A stretch of 64,000 nt of DNA, from contig NZ_CP021255.1 in the NCBI RefSeq assembly GCF_002952055.1, positions 310,001 to 374,000 of the forward strand, read 5' to 3'. The stretch's first letter is position 1. Each line of letters opens with the position of its first letter. The stretch comes from Desulfobulbus oralis. Its GTDB lineage: Bacteria; Desulfobacterota; Desulfobulbia; Desulfobulbales; Desulfobulbaceae. The translations under genes were made by a program, and so were the position numbers. Under the pieces are notes generated by a model, which saw nothing but the letters and a program-made list of their open reading frames with translations, did not search any database and was not told the origin of the DNA. Shown here piece after piece: positions 1 through 9,492 of this stretch.

Positions 1-220
1 CCCGGCCCAGACCGTCGTAGCCGAAGCGCCGCTCAAACTCCTCCTCCTGTATCCCCGTCAGACGCCCCAGCCGTATCCTGATCCCAGATCAGCTCCACCG
101 CCCGCACAGACCCCGGCCATTGGATACGCACAGGACGGTTCAGCGCGTCCCGGAATCACTCCACCCGCTCGCCCAGGGCATTGCTCCGGCTCAGAAGATT
201 CCCACTGTGCTTCATAGCCC
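1..220 (-). pseudogene. RHS/YD-repeat protein remnant
   Basis: Reading the minus strand from about 220 downwards gives RHS-type repeat sequence: NALGERVE, then an in-frame TGA, then FRDALNRPVRIQWPGS and ELIWDQDT. A one-base frame change follows, then LGRLTGIQEEEFERR and GYDGLGR up to the window edge. The NALGE / DALxRPVRxQWP / YDGLGR pattern is typical of RHS/YD-repeat polymorphic toxin shells. With a stop and a frameshift in 220 bases this stretch cannot encode the protein. It is a decayed fragment, possibly from the edge of a former toxin locus continuing to the left. Confidence 0.6.
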
Positions 221-573
221 GACCTTGTTGGCAGAGTCGGGCCCGAACTCAGGGCCGTTCAGGGTCAGGGGCTGCCGCCCAACAAGGACACTGCCCATCC
301 GGAGAAGTCCCCCGCAGGCGCCGCGGCCTGGGCTTCCTTTGCGTCCGGGCAATGGCCCCCGGCTTTTTCCAGACAGCATCAGAAATGCCCTGTCGTCTGT
401 GGGCGGCATGCTGCGACAGGCCTTCCCCCCTCCTTGCACTTGAGCACAAACCCCATAATACCACAAAATTATGCCCGCCGGCAGACGCATATGGCGCTCC
501 GAAATATGCTGACTTTCCGGGCCGCAGGGGGTTACAATGCAGAGCCATCCCATTCTCCTTACCCGTGAGGTGC
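221..573. other. Non-coding leader before the PEP-synthase-like gene
   Basis: No convincing gene is seen here. Open frames on both strands lack homology-like sequence and overlap each other. About 430-570 is locally AT-richer (around 455-475) and probably holds the promoter of the downstream gene, but no clear -35/-10 pair is visible. Confidence 0.4.
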
Positions 574-3500
574 ATGATGTCCGCAGAACAGGCCTCTTCC
601 ATCCAATCGCAGGCTCTGAGCGCCAACCTGAAGGAAACCGCGGGGACCGTGCATGTCGATCCCCGCTTTGCCCCCCTGAGAGATATCGTGGGCCGCCAGC
701 CGGGCCTGCTCGCGAAAATCGATGCACTGCTGCACGAGGTCAGTCACCCTTTTCGCAACTGGAAACTGATCATCCCGGAACTGCGTTCCTATGTGTTGAA
801 GAACGTCAATATCTACCGGGACCACGAAAAGGGGCCAGAGGCCTTTGCCCTCTTTGTGGGCATTTTTTTCGATGCCCTCGTGGAATCAGCCAAAAATGAG
901 TCTCTGGTCAACCGTATTCTGGATGCGCTCCTGGCCTATGTGGACAAGCTGGCCCTGAACCTGGACGCTGCCACGCTGCCCCGCTACGAGGCGGGGCTGA
1001 CCGATTTTGCCCGTCGCATACGGGAACTGGACAGCAGCGCGCCGCAACTGCTGCTGGCCATTGTCCAGAGTCAGTACACGCTCCGCAGGATGACAACCCA
1101 CATCATGCAGCTTTGGCGGGAGGAAACCGATCCCGGACACTGCAGGGCGCTGAAGGAGATGAGCCAGGTCATGCTGCAGCGCAACTATGCATACTGGCTC
1201 GCCGAGGAGGATCCGGAGCCCTGGTTCGACAAAAACTGCGGCGTCTACTGTGCAAGCTGGCCGGGCAGGCCGCTTTTGCAGGCCATTTCCCATGCACGCA
1301 TCCGGGCGTGCATGGCCAGACTGGAGGAGCTGGAGAGCGCCGAGCCTGAACGCGCGCTGGGCGAAATGCTGAAGCTGCCGGAACACATGGATTTTGTCCG
1401 CAGCTACCGGGACATTCCGGCCTGGATGACGATAGAGCAAACAGGCGAAAAGGATACCAAAGCGCTGGACAAGTGGCGGCTGCTCTTCCTCTTCCGCATC
1501 ATGGAAACCGAGGGGCTTGGGCTCATTCACGAGGAGACGCTCCGGGAGATCAACCGCTCCCTGGGGCAGCTCATCCGCCGCCAGACTTTCGAGCAGATCG
1601 AGCGCTTTTTCACCACCACCTTCCGCCTGCTCAAGACCAATGTCAAACGCTACCCGCACACCTCCTTGCAGTGCATCCAGGCCATCGGCAATGAAGTCTT
1701 TCAGCGTAACAATTCCCGCCTGGTCGAGGCCTTTCTCTGGGAGACGGTGCGCTTCGGCTTCCAGTACGCGAACGTGCGCGGCGTGGACGAGGACTGGCAG
1801 CCCATCGCCAACCCGGCCCACCTCACCAATATCCGTGTGTGGCTCTCCCTCATCCAGCAGGAACCGAAGTGGTGCTCCACACTCTTCTCCGCACTCATCA
1901 TCAATCTGCACCTCTCCGGCACCTGCGTGCGGGATACCGATCTGTTCCAGCGCGACATCACCGCTCTTCTGAACCACCCCATCGCGCCGATTTACAATCT
2001 GGCCAAGCAGTTCACCAAGCTGATGCCGGTGTTCTTCAACGATATCGGCGCGGAAGGCGAGCTGCGCGATGTATCCACCGAACTTGACGAGGGCCATCGC
2101 CGCAAGGATAAACTCATCCATTTCCTGCGCAAGCAGGCGCACGTGGAGTCCAACAACCTGATTGTGGGTTTTATCGAGGGCATTTTCCTGTTCTGGCTGG
2201 ATCTGGACCCGGGCCACGTGGCGCCCTACGTGCCCCAGGAGCTGCTCTCGCAGATTGACCCGCATGGCCCTTTTGTGGTCGAAGAGCACCGGCTTTCGCT
2301 GCGCATCCAGAAGGAATGCGCCATCTGGAAGCTGTCGCAGCTTCTGGTCTGGCCGGACGACAGGCGGGACGCCTATCTGGCCAGACAGACCGACATTCCG
2401 GAAGTGGAGCGGATGCGCTATGCCCGGCTGCACCGCATGTACAAGCTTGTGCACGTGAAGTACAACCTCTCGCTGCCCGAGATTCATGCCCAGCTCGAAC
2501 AGGCCATTCAGGGCGGCTTTCCGGAGATAGAGCAGTTGCTCCAACTGCTGGAGCGGGAAAAGAACCCCTTTGTCTGCCTGGAGGCGCTCCTGGACGAGCT
2601 GGAAGGCCTGAAGGCCGTGATTTTAAGCCCCGAACACTTTGAACCAACCGAACAGATCTACCACAAGCGCCACATTGCCGTGGACATCCCCTCGGTCTAC
2701 GGCCGCTACAGTGAGCGCAAGTTTGATGCCCTAGGTCTGACGTTCCGGCTGGAGACCGTGGCCAATGTGTATCTGGAGCGGCTCTTCGATACGGTGAATC
2801 TGTCCTTCATCACCCAGGCTACCTTCATCAGCATTCTGCGCTGCCTCAAGGTTTTTTCCCGCGCCCTGAATGTGGACGGCATCGGCAGCCGCCGGCTCGA
2901 TACCTATATCAGCATGCTGGAGTCATCGATAGGAATACGTCGGTTTTCCTATACGCAACAGCTTGATATCATGCGAGGATTGTCTGAAGGTGTCAAGGAT
3001 ATTATCTATGCCTATTACACAAATATTCACCAGAACAATCTCTCCATTATAGTTCCCCAGATAGGTATGGAGAATATGCTGGCAAAATATCAGAAGGTCT
3101 GGGATAACGATGCCAGAAACATGCCGGAAAATGTACTCAGAATTTCAGAGATCTTTTTCCGTGATCTGATTGCCACGACATTTGGCCTGCAACATCTGGA
3201 CAATTTTATTGGCAATATCATAAGTACTCTGGAATCACAGCAGGATTTGCTGGATCATGATACGCTGGATCTTTTGATGACCTACAATCCCAAAATGGCT
3301 ATCAGTCTGATTCATGATCCTAATCCGGCAACGAATAACCTCATTCATCTGGGTAATAAAGGATACAATCTGATGGTGCTGGCCGGAGAGCAGAAGCCGG
3401 TGCCGCCGGCCTTTGTCATCACCACCGAGGTGTTTCGCTGCCGCAGCGCCCTGCAGCGCTTTGGCCGCGCCAGAGAGGAATTCATGCGCCGGATGCGGCG

Positions 3501-4833
3501 GGCCATTACCGAGGTGGAAAATCGTGCGGGCCTGGTTTTCGGCTCCACCGAAAGACCGCTTTTGCTGTCCGTGCGTTCCGGCTCGGCCATTTCCATGCCA
3601 GGCATCATGTCCACCATTCACAACGTGGGCTTCAACGAGGAGCTGGTGGAGGAGTACGTCAGCCTGCACCCGGAGCGCCGCTATTTTGCCTGGGACAATT
3701 TCCGGCGCTTCCAGCAGTCCTGGGGCATGTGCGAGGGCATGGACCGCGAGGATTTCCAGGAGATCATGAATGCCCACAAGGCCCAGTTCCATGTGCGCTA
3801 CAAACGTGAGTTCACCGCAGAGGCCATGCACGAGCTGGCCCTGAAATATCAGGATCTGGTGCGCAGCCGGGGCTTTGCCGTGCCGGATGACCCCTGGCTG
3901 CAACTGGTCGCCGCGGTCGAGCTGGTGCTGCACTCCTGGGATACGCCCAAGGCCCGGGAGTACCGCCACCTGATGCGGGTTTCCGACGACTGGGGTACAG
4001 CGGTCATCGTGCAGGCCATGGCCTACGGCAATCTGAATGCCGGAGCCGGCAGCGGCGTCCTCTTCACTGCCCACCCCTATCGCAAGGTGCGGCGGGTGGC
4101 GCTCTGGGGCGACTATGCCACGGGCGACCAGGGCGAGGACATCGTCTCCGGTCTGGTCACGAGCTATCCCATCTCGGTGGAGCAGGCGGAGATCGACGGC
4201 CGCGACGAGGACATGACGCTGGAACGACGCTTTCCGGAGATCTATGAGCGCCTTTTGACCATCAGCCGCGAGCTGGTCTACGACAAGGAGTGGAACGCGC
4301 AGGAAATCGAGTTCACCTTCGAGGGGCCAAAGGCGGAACAGCTCTACCTGCTGCAAAGCCGCGACATGATTACGATCAAAAAGAAGGAGCACCTCATGGT
4401 CTTTGCCGATTCCGACTTTGCGCACCGCCATATCGTGGCCAAGGGCATTGGCGTTTCCGGCTCGGCCATGAGCGGCAAGGCGGTGTTCACGGAGGAACAT
4501 ATCCGCGATCTCCGGCGTGCCGCGCCGGACGAAAAGCTGATCCTTATCCGGCAGGATACGGTGCCTGAGGACATCCGGGAGATTTCCATGGCCGACGGGC
4601 TGGTGACCTCGAGGGGCGGCCAGACTTCCCACGCCTCGGTGATGGCGACCAGGCTGGAAAAAACCTGCGTGGTCGGCTGCCGCGAGATGCAGGTCTACGA
4701 AACGGAAGGCTACGCGCAGATCGGCGACACCCGCATCGCCTTCGGCGATCCGATTGCCATCGACGGCCGTCACGGTCTGTTGCTCGAGGGCAACTATCCT
4801 CTCAACGAGGAGGTTCACATCCTGCCGCTCTGA
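574..4833 (+). CDS. PEP synthase / PPDK-like protein with a long N-terminal region
   Basis: A protein of about 1419 residues. Roughly the first 900 residues are not recognised. From about residue 920 (HLGNKGYNLMVL, VPPAFVITTEVF) a pyruvate phosphate dikinase/PEP synthase ATP-grasp domain begins. Near the C-terminus the swivelling phosphohistidine domain is clear: ILIRQDTVPEDI and GGQTSHASV, with catalytic His about 1353. The protein ends about 65 residues later, so the C-terminal PEP/pyruvate-binding TIM barrel of true PpsA/PpdK is absent. It may dephosphorylate ATP onto histidine and pass phosphate to another acceptor, as in dikinases without the barrel. The frame is open upstream to 181, but ATG 574 or 577 with a nearby GAGGTG is the most plausible start. 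The reaction is not assignable from sequence alone. Confidence 0.75.
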   Translation: MMSAEQASSIQSQALSANLKETAGTVHVDPRFAPLRDIVGRQPGLLAKIDALLHEVSHPFRNWKLIIPELRSYVLKNVNIYRDHEKGPEAFALFVGIFFDALVESAKNESLVNRILDALLAYVDKLALNLDAATLPRYEAGLTDFARRIRELDSSAPQLLLAIVQSQYTLRRMTTHIMQLWREETDPGHCRALKEMSQVMLQRNYAYWLAEEDPEPWFDKNCGVYCASWPGRPLLQAISHARIRACMARLEELESAEPERALGEMLKLPEHMDFVRSYRDIPAWMTIEQTGEKDTKALDKWRLLFLFRIMETEGLGLIHEETLREINRSLGQLIRRQTFEQIERFFTTTFRLLKTNVKRYPHTSLQCIQAIGNEVFQRNNSRLVEAFLWETVRFGFQYANVRGVDEDWQPIANPAHLTNIRVWLSLIQQEPKWCSTLFSALIINLHLSGTCVRDTDLFQRDITALLNHPIAPIYNLAKQFTKLMPVFFNDIGAEGELRDVSTELDEGHRRKDKLIHFLRKQAHVESNNLIVGFIEGIFLFWLDLDPGHVAPYVPQELLSQIDPHGPFVVEEHRLSLRIQKECAIWKLSQLLVWPDDRRDAYLARQTDIPEVERMRYARLHRMYKLVHVKYNLSLPEIHAQLEQAIQGGFPEIEQLLQLLEREKNPFVCLEALLDELEGLKAVILSPEHFEPTEQIYHKRHIAVDIPSVYGRYSERKFDALGLTFRLETVANVYLERLFDTVNLSFITQATFISILRCLKVFSRALNVDGIGSRRLDTYISMLESSIGIRRFSYTQQLDIMRGLSEGVKDIIYAYYTNIHQNNLSIIVPQIGMENMLAKYQKVWDNDARNMPENVLRISEIFFRDLIATTFGLQHLDNFIGNIISTLESQQDLLDHDTLDLLMTYNPKMAISLIHDPNPATNNLIHLGNKGYNLMVLAGEQKPVPPAFVITTEVFRCRSALQRFGRAREEFMRRMRRAITEVENRAGLVFGSTERPLLLSVRSGSAISMPGIMSTIHNVGFNEELVEEYVSLHPERRYFAWDNFRRFQQSWGMCEGMDREDFQEIMNAHKAQFHVRYKREFTAEAMHELALKYQDLVRSRGFAVPDDPWLQLVAAVELVLHSWDTPKAREYRHLMRVSDDWGTAVIVQAMAYGNLNAGAGSGVLFTAHPYRKVRRVALWGDYATGDQGEDIVSGLVTSYPISVEQAEIDGRDEDMTLERRFPEIYERLLTISRELVYDKEWNAQEIEFTFEGPKAEQLYLLQSRDMITIKKKEHLMVFADSDFAHRHIVAKGIGVSGSAMSGKAVFTEEHIRDLRRAAPDEKLILIRQDTVPEDIREISMADGLVTSRGGQTSHASVMATRLEKTCVVGCREMQVYETEGYAQIGDTRIAFGDPIAIDGRHGLLLEGNYPLNEEVHILPL

Positions 4834-4942
4834 GGGGAAAAGAGTACGCAGCCGCGAGGGGGAGCCGGGCGCCTGTCGCAGGGCCTGGCTCGCTGTTCCG
4901 GTCACGCCCAGGCCGGGGCTTTTCTGAGCTGAAGGTTTGTTC

Positions 4943-6466
4943 ATGCCCGCCATCGTTCTTGCCACCATCAATGCCCGGTATATCCACGCGAGCCTGGGTC
5001 TGCGCTGGCTGAAGGCCAATCTGGCCGGGCTGGCGGCAGAGACGCAGATTCTGGAATTTACGCTGGAAGACCGGGCCGCGGACATGGCCGAGGCCATTCT
5101 GGCCGCAGGGCCGCGCATCGTGGGCCTGGGCGTCTATATCTGGAACGCCCGGCAGAGCCGCGAGCTTGTGGTTTTGCTGAAGCAGGTCGCGCCGGAGCTT
5201 GTCGTGGTTCTGGGCGGGCCGGAGGTGAGCCACGAGCCCTTTCGGGTGGATTTTGGCGCGGCCGACTATATCGTGCAGGGCGAGGGCGAGCTGGCCTTTG
5301 CCGCCCTGAGCCGGGATGTGCTGGCCGGCCGGCAGCGGGCGGAGCGGATAATTGCCGCCAGGGGGCCGGAGCCGGCTGCCCTCGCGTTGCCCTATGACTT
5401 GTACACGGACACGGACATCGCCCACCGGGTGCTCTATATCGAGGCCTCGCGCGGCTGCCCCTTTGGCTGCGAGTTCTGCCTTTCCTCTCTGGACAGGCGG
5501 CTGCGTTTTTTTAAGACAACCACGATGCTGGCCGAACTGGAAAAGCTGTGGCGGCGGGGGGCGCGCACCTTCAAGTTTGTGGACCGCAGCTTCAACTGCT
5601 CCGCGCACATGGCTCTGGCCATTCTGGACTTTTTCCTCGACAAAACGCCGCCTTTTCACGCGCATTTCGAGGTGGTGCCCGACCATTTTCCGGCCGCGAT
5701 CCGGGAGCGGCTGCGGCGTTTTCCGGCGGGCTGCCTGCAGTTGGAAATCGGCATCCAGACGCTCAAGGCCGGGGTGGCGGCAGCCATCGGCAGACGGCTG
5801 GATATGGAGAAGATTCGCGAGAACCTGCGCTTTCTCACGCAGGAGACCGCGGCCCATCTGCATCTGGACCTGATCATGGGCCTGCCGGGCGAGAGCGCCC
5901 TGGACTTCGGCGACAACCTCGACCAGTTGATGCTTTGGAGCGCCGGCCAGGCCGAGATTCAGCTCGGCATCCTGAAAAAGCTCTCCGGTACAGCCATAAC
6001 CCGTCATGACGAGCGCTTTGGCATGGTGTACAGCCCCGAACCGCCGTATGAGCTCTTGCAAAACCACCAGATTCCTTTTGCCGCCATGCAGGAACTGGGG
6101 CGCATGGCCCGCTTCTGGGATTTGGTGGTGAACAGCGGCAATTTCCGCAGGACCGCACCGCTGCTCTGGCAGGATGGCCGCGTATTCAGCGGGTTCTCCG
6201 CCTTTGCCCGCTGGCTCTTCGCCGAAACCAGGGCCACCTGGAAAATTGCGCTGCCCAGGCTGGCCGAGCTGCTCTTCCAGTATCTGGTGCGGGAAAGGGC
6301 CTGTGAGCCGGCAAGATGCGCCAATCTTCTGGCTGCGGATATTCTGACCGTAAAGGGCCGGGTTTTGCCGGCTGCCATTCAGGCCCATGTGACACTCGTG
6401 CCCGTCCTGCACCATAGGCCCGCCAGACCGCTGGCCAAACGGCAGCACCGCCGCCAGGCCTATTGA
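4943..6466 (+). CDS. B12-binding-domain radical SAM protein (DUF4080 type)
   Basis: 507 residues. The N-terminus (MPAIVLATINARYIHASLGL, then VGLGVYIWN and VVLGGPEVS) has the Rossmann-like cobalamin-binding fold found in B12-radical SAM enzymes. The radical SAM cluster motif CxxxCxxC is at C172, C176 and C179 (GCPFGCEFC), followed by a TIM-barrel-like region. The C-terminal ~150 residues match the layout of the DUF4080 tail of this subfamily. ATG 4943 is preferred over the in-frame TTG six bases upstream because GAAGG lies at 4931-4935. Substrate is unknown; members are usually annotated only as radical SAM proteins. It follows the PEP-synthase-like gene by 109 bases on the same strand. Confidence 0.85.
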   Translation: MPAIVLATINARYIHASLGLRWLKANLAGLAAETQILEFTLEDRAADMAEAILAAGPRIVGLGVYIWNARQSRELVVLLKQVAPELVVVLGGPEVSHEPFRVDFGAADYIVQGEGELAFAALSRDVLAGRQRAERIIAARGPEPAALALPYDLYTDTDIAHRVLYIEASRGCPFGCEFCLSSLDRRLRFFKTTTMLAELEKLWRRGARTFKFVDRSFNCSAHMALAILDFFLDKTPPFHAHFEVVPDHFPAAIRERLRRFPAGCLQLEIGIQTLKAGVAAAIGRRLDMEKIRENLRFLTQETAAHLHLDLIMGLPGESALDFGDNLDQLMLWSAGQAEIQLGILKKLSGTAITRHDERFGMVYSPEPPYELLQNHQIPFAAMQELGRMARFWDLVVNSGNFRRTAPLLWQDGRVFSGFSAFARWLFAETRATWKIALPRLAELLFQYLVRERACEPARCANLLAADILTVKGRVLPAAIQAHVTLVPVLHHRPARPLAKRQHRRQAY

Positions 6467-6655
6467 GTCCGCTGCAACAGGCTCGGCAGCTCAAGGGCAT
6501 GCTCCGAGATTCCTCTTTACAGAATGGCAGTGCCCTGCTATTTTCCAGAATTTTGCACAGAAGCATCTGTATACTGTTTTGAATTTGCATTCCGCACGCT
6601 GCGGAACGCCTGGAGTAACACATAACGGAGAGGGTCGGCAAAAGCGGCTGGCAGT

Positions 6656-8740
6656 ATGAAAAAGGATCTGGACAAGGTACGGAACATAGGCATAAGCGCC
6701 CACATTGACTCGGGCAAAACCACGCTGACGGAACGCATTCTGTTTTTTACGCAGCGCATTCACGCCATTCACGAGGTGCGCGGCAAAGACGGGGTCGGCG
6801 CAACCATGGATTCCATGGATCTGGAACGCGAGCGTGGCATCACCATCCAGAGCGCAGCGACCCACTGCACTTGGAAGGACTACGCCATCAACATCATCGA
6901 CACCCCGGGCCACGTGGACTTTACCATCGAGGTGGAGCGCGCGCTCCGGGTGCTGGACGGCGCCGTCCTGATTCTCTGCTCGGTGGGCGGCGTGCAGTCG
7001 CAGTCCATTACCGTGAACCGGCAGATGACCCGCTACAGGGTGCCCCGCATCGCCTTTGTCAACAAATGCGACCGCACCGGCGCCAATCCCTACCGGGTCG
7101 TGCAGCAGATCCGCGACAAGCTGGGCCTGAATGCCGTGATGCTGCAGATGCCCATCGGCCTTGAGGCCGACCTGGAAGGCATGGTGGATCTGGTGACCAT
7201 GGAGGCCGTATATTTCGACGGCGAGCAGGGACAGCAGATCCGCCGTGAAGCCATTCCGGAGGCGCTGCTGGAGGAGGCTCAGGCCAAGCGCGAGGCGCTT
7301 TTGGACGCGGTGTCCATGTTCTCCGACGAGCTGATGGAGGCCATGCTGGAGGAGAAGGAGATTGCTCCGGAGCTGATTCACGAGGCCATCCGCAAGGGCA
7401 CCCTGGCCCTGGAGTTCACCCCGGTGATGATGGGCTCTGCCTACAAGAACAAGGGCATCCAGCTCCTGCTGGACGCCGTGGGCGCGTATCTGCCCAATCC
7501 GAAGGATATTGAAAATATCGCGCTCGACCTGAACGAAGACGAAAAGGAAGTCAGGGTCAGCAACAATGTGGAAGACCCGCTGGTGGCCCTGGCCTTCAAG
7601 CTGGAAGACGGCCGCTACGGCCAGCTCACCTACATCCGTACCTATCAGGGCGGGATCAGGAAGGGCGACACCATCGTGAACACCCGCACCGGCAAAAAGA
7701 TCAAGGTCGGCCGTCTGGTGCGTATGCACGCCGACGAGATGGAGGAAATCGAAGAGGCCGGATCCGGCGACATCGTGGCGCTCTTCGGCGTGGACTGCGC
7801 CTCGGGCGACACCTTCTGCGCCCCCGAGCTGAACTGGTCCATGAGTTCCATGCACATCCCCGCGCCGGTGATTTCGCTGGCCATCAGGCCGGTGGACAAC
7901 AAGGCGCAGATCAACATGTCCAAGGCGCTCAATCGCTTCACCAAGGAAGATCCCACCTTCAAGACCTTTGTGGATCACGAAACCGGCGAGACCATCATTT
8001 CCGGCATGGGCGAACTGCATCTGGACGTGTACATCGAGCGCATGAGACGCGAGTACAACGCCGAGGTGGAGGCGGGTGCGCCCCAGGTGGCCTATCGCGA
8101 GGCCATTACCAGGCGGGCCGACTTCGACTACACCCATAAGAAACAGACCGGCGGTTCCGGTCAGTTCGGCCGGGTGGCCGGTTTCATGGAACCCATGGAA
8201 GAGGGCGACTACGAGTTTGTGGACCAGATCGTGGGCGGCACCATTCCCCGCGAATTTATCGGTTCCTGCGACAAGGGCTTCCAGAAGTCCCTGGAAAAGG
8301 GCACCCTGGTGGGTGCGCCCATTACCGGGGTGCGGGTCACCATCAACGATGGCTCCTCCCACGCGGTGGACTCCTCGGATGTGGCCTTTCAGGTGGCGGC
8401 CATGGGTGCTTTCAGGCAGGGCTACGAAAAGGCCGGCGCCGTGATCATGGAGCCGATCATGAAGGTGGCCGTCGAGGGGCCGTCCGAATTTCAGGGCGCG
8501 GTCATGGGCAGCATCAACCAGCGCCGCGGCGTGATTATCGGCACCTCCGAGGACAGCAACTACACCGTGGTCGAGGCGGAAGTGCCGCTGGTGGAGATGT
8601 TCGGCTATTCCACGGTGCTGCGCTCCCTGACGCAGGGCAAGGCGGAGTTCACCATGGAATTCGCCAGCTACAAGCAGGTGCCCAGAAATCTGGCGGACGA
8701 GCTGATCAAGTCCTTTAACGAAAAGAAGAAAGAGGCCTGA
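6656..8740 (+). CDS. fusA: Elongation factor G, mtEFG1/spdEFG1-like
   Basis: 694 residues, the usual EF-G length, with all five domains. G1 is AHIDSGKTT (K21), followed by [15 protein letters not shown] and NKCD. The wording of the G domain ([44 protein letters not shown]) is far closer to mitochondrial EFG1 than to standard bacterial FusA, which has HIDAGKTT. This points to the spdEFG1 group described in spirochaetes, planctomycetes and deltaproteobacteria. In that group translocation and ribosome recycling are split between two EF-Gs, and EFG1 is the translocase. A second EF-G would then be expected elsewhere. It is coupled to the ATPase gene starting 4 bases after its stop. A clear Shine-Dalgarno close to the ATG is not evident. 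Confidence 0.93.
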   Translation: MKKDLDKVRNIGISAHIDSGKTTLTERILFFTQRIHAIHEVRGKDGVGATMDSMDLERERGITIQSAATHCTWKDYAINIIDTPGHVDFTIEVERALRVLDGAVLILCSVGGVQSQSITVNRQMTRYRVPRIAFVNKCDRTGANPYRVVQQIRDKLGLNAVMLQMPIGLEADLEGMVDLVTMEAVYFDGEQGQQIRREAIPEALLEEAQAKREALLDAVSMFSDELMEAMLEEKEIAPELIHEAIRKGTLALEFTPVMMGSAYKNKGIQLLLDAVGAYLPNPKDIENIALDLNEDEKEVRVSNNVEDPLVALAFKLEDGRYGQLTYIRTYQGGIRKGDTIVNTRTGKKIKVGRLVRMHADEMEEIEEAGSGDIVALFGVDCASGDTFCAPELNWSMSSMHIPAPVISLAIRPVDNKAQINMSKALNRFTKEDPTFKTFVDHETGETIISGMGELHLDVYIERMRREYNAEVEAGAPQVAYREAITRRADFDYTHKKQTGGSGQFGRVAGFMEPMEEGDYEFVDQIVGGTIPREFIGSCDKGFQKSLEKGTLVGAPITGVRVTINDGSSHAVDSSDVAFQVAAMGAFRQGYEKAGAVIMEPIMKVAVEGPSEFQGAVMGSINQRRGVIIGTSEDSNYTVVEAEVPLVEMFGYSTVLRSLTQGKAEFTMEFASYKQVPRNLADELIKSFNEKKKEA

Positions 8741-8743
8741 GCT

Positions 8744-9433
8744 ATGGCATACACGGAACTGACGCAGCAGAACCCGCTCAGGGCGCTGCACATGAGCAAG
8801 GACAGCCACATGGGGCTGATTATGGCCCGGGCCGGCTTGGGCAAGACCGCGATTCTGGCCCAGATCGCCCTGGACGCCATTCTGCGCGGCAAGCGGGTCA
8901 TCCATGTGAGCGTCGGCAGAAGCATTGATAAGATCAAGGCCCGCTACGATGAGATCCTGCAGCTTATCCTCGAGGAGCACTGTGTTGACCGGCCCCATGA
9001 GCTGATCGATATGGTGAACCGCCACCGCATGATCATGACCTTCCAGGTGGCGACCTTTTCCCGGTCCCGTTTGGAAGAGCGTCTGAACGATTTGATTCTG
9101 CAGGATATTTTTCGACCGAACGTGCTGATTGTGGATGGGCTGGATTTTGCCAATACGTCCCGCGAGTCGCTGGCAGACCTGAAGGACATGGTGGAGAGCA
9201 TGAATCTGCACGCCTGGTTTTCCGCCATCCGTCACCGGGACGACCCGCGTGTTTCGCCGCGCGGCGTGCCGGCGCCCTGTCACGAGGTGGATGACCTGTT
9301 CGGCATGGTTATTCTTTTGAATCCGCAGGAAGACTCCAGCCTTGAGCTGCAGCTCATCAGCAGCGGTGGGGCCTGTCACGGCGGCGCCAGTCTGCGCCTT
9401 GATCCCACCACCATGATGGTCAAGGAAAACTGA
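8744..9433 (+). CDS. P-loop ATPase of unknown function coupled to fusA
   Basis: 229 residues, no signal peptide or membrane segment. Walker A is ARAGLGKTA (residues 28-36) and a Walker B-like strand VLIVDGLDF lies near residue 130, giving a RecA/KaiC-like single ATPase core. It starts four bases after the fusA stop, so translation is probably coupled. A rho-independent terminator follows directly, making fusA plus this gene a two-gene unit. I recognise the general family of conserved deltaproteobacterial single-domain ATPases but no function has been assigned to it that I know of. Confidence 0.75.
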   Translation: MAYTELTQQNPLRALHMSKDSHMGLIMARAGLGKTAILAQIALDAILRGKRVIHVSVGRSIDKIKARYDEILQLILEEHCVDRPHELIDMVNRHRMIMTFQVATFSRSRLEERLNDLILQDIFRPNVLIVDGLDFANTSRESLADLKDMVESMNLHAWFSAIRHRDDPRVSPRGVPAPCHEVDDLFGMVILLNPQEDSSLELQLISSGGACHGGASLRLDPTTMMVKEN

Positions 9434-9446
9434 ATTTCTCCTTTTT

Positions 9447-9480
9447 CCGGGGAGCGGCTTGTGCTCCCCGGTCCCTTTTT
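9447..9480 (+). terminator. Rho-independent terminator after the fusA unit
   Basis: A perfect 9-bp stem, CCGGGGAGC / GCTCCCCGG, with a 7-base loop is followed by TCCCTTTTT. It separates the fusA-ATPase pair from hisA. Confidence 0.85.
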
Positions 9481-9492
9481 GTGGGTAGGCCC

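Noticed and set aside
4834-4942. Possible hairpin terminator after the PEP-synthase-like gene (around 4860-4895)
   Set aside because: GC-rich pairing exists but no T-run follows, and the next gene is on the same strand; not convincing.
6545-6600. Possible sigma70 promoter upstream of fusA (TTGCAC and TATACT)
   Set aside because: The spacing is about 11 bases, too short for a standard promoter.
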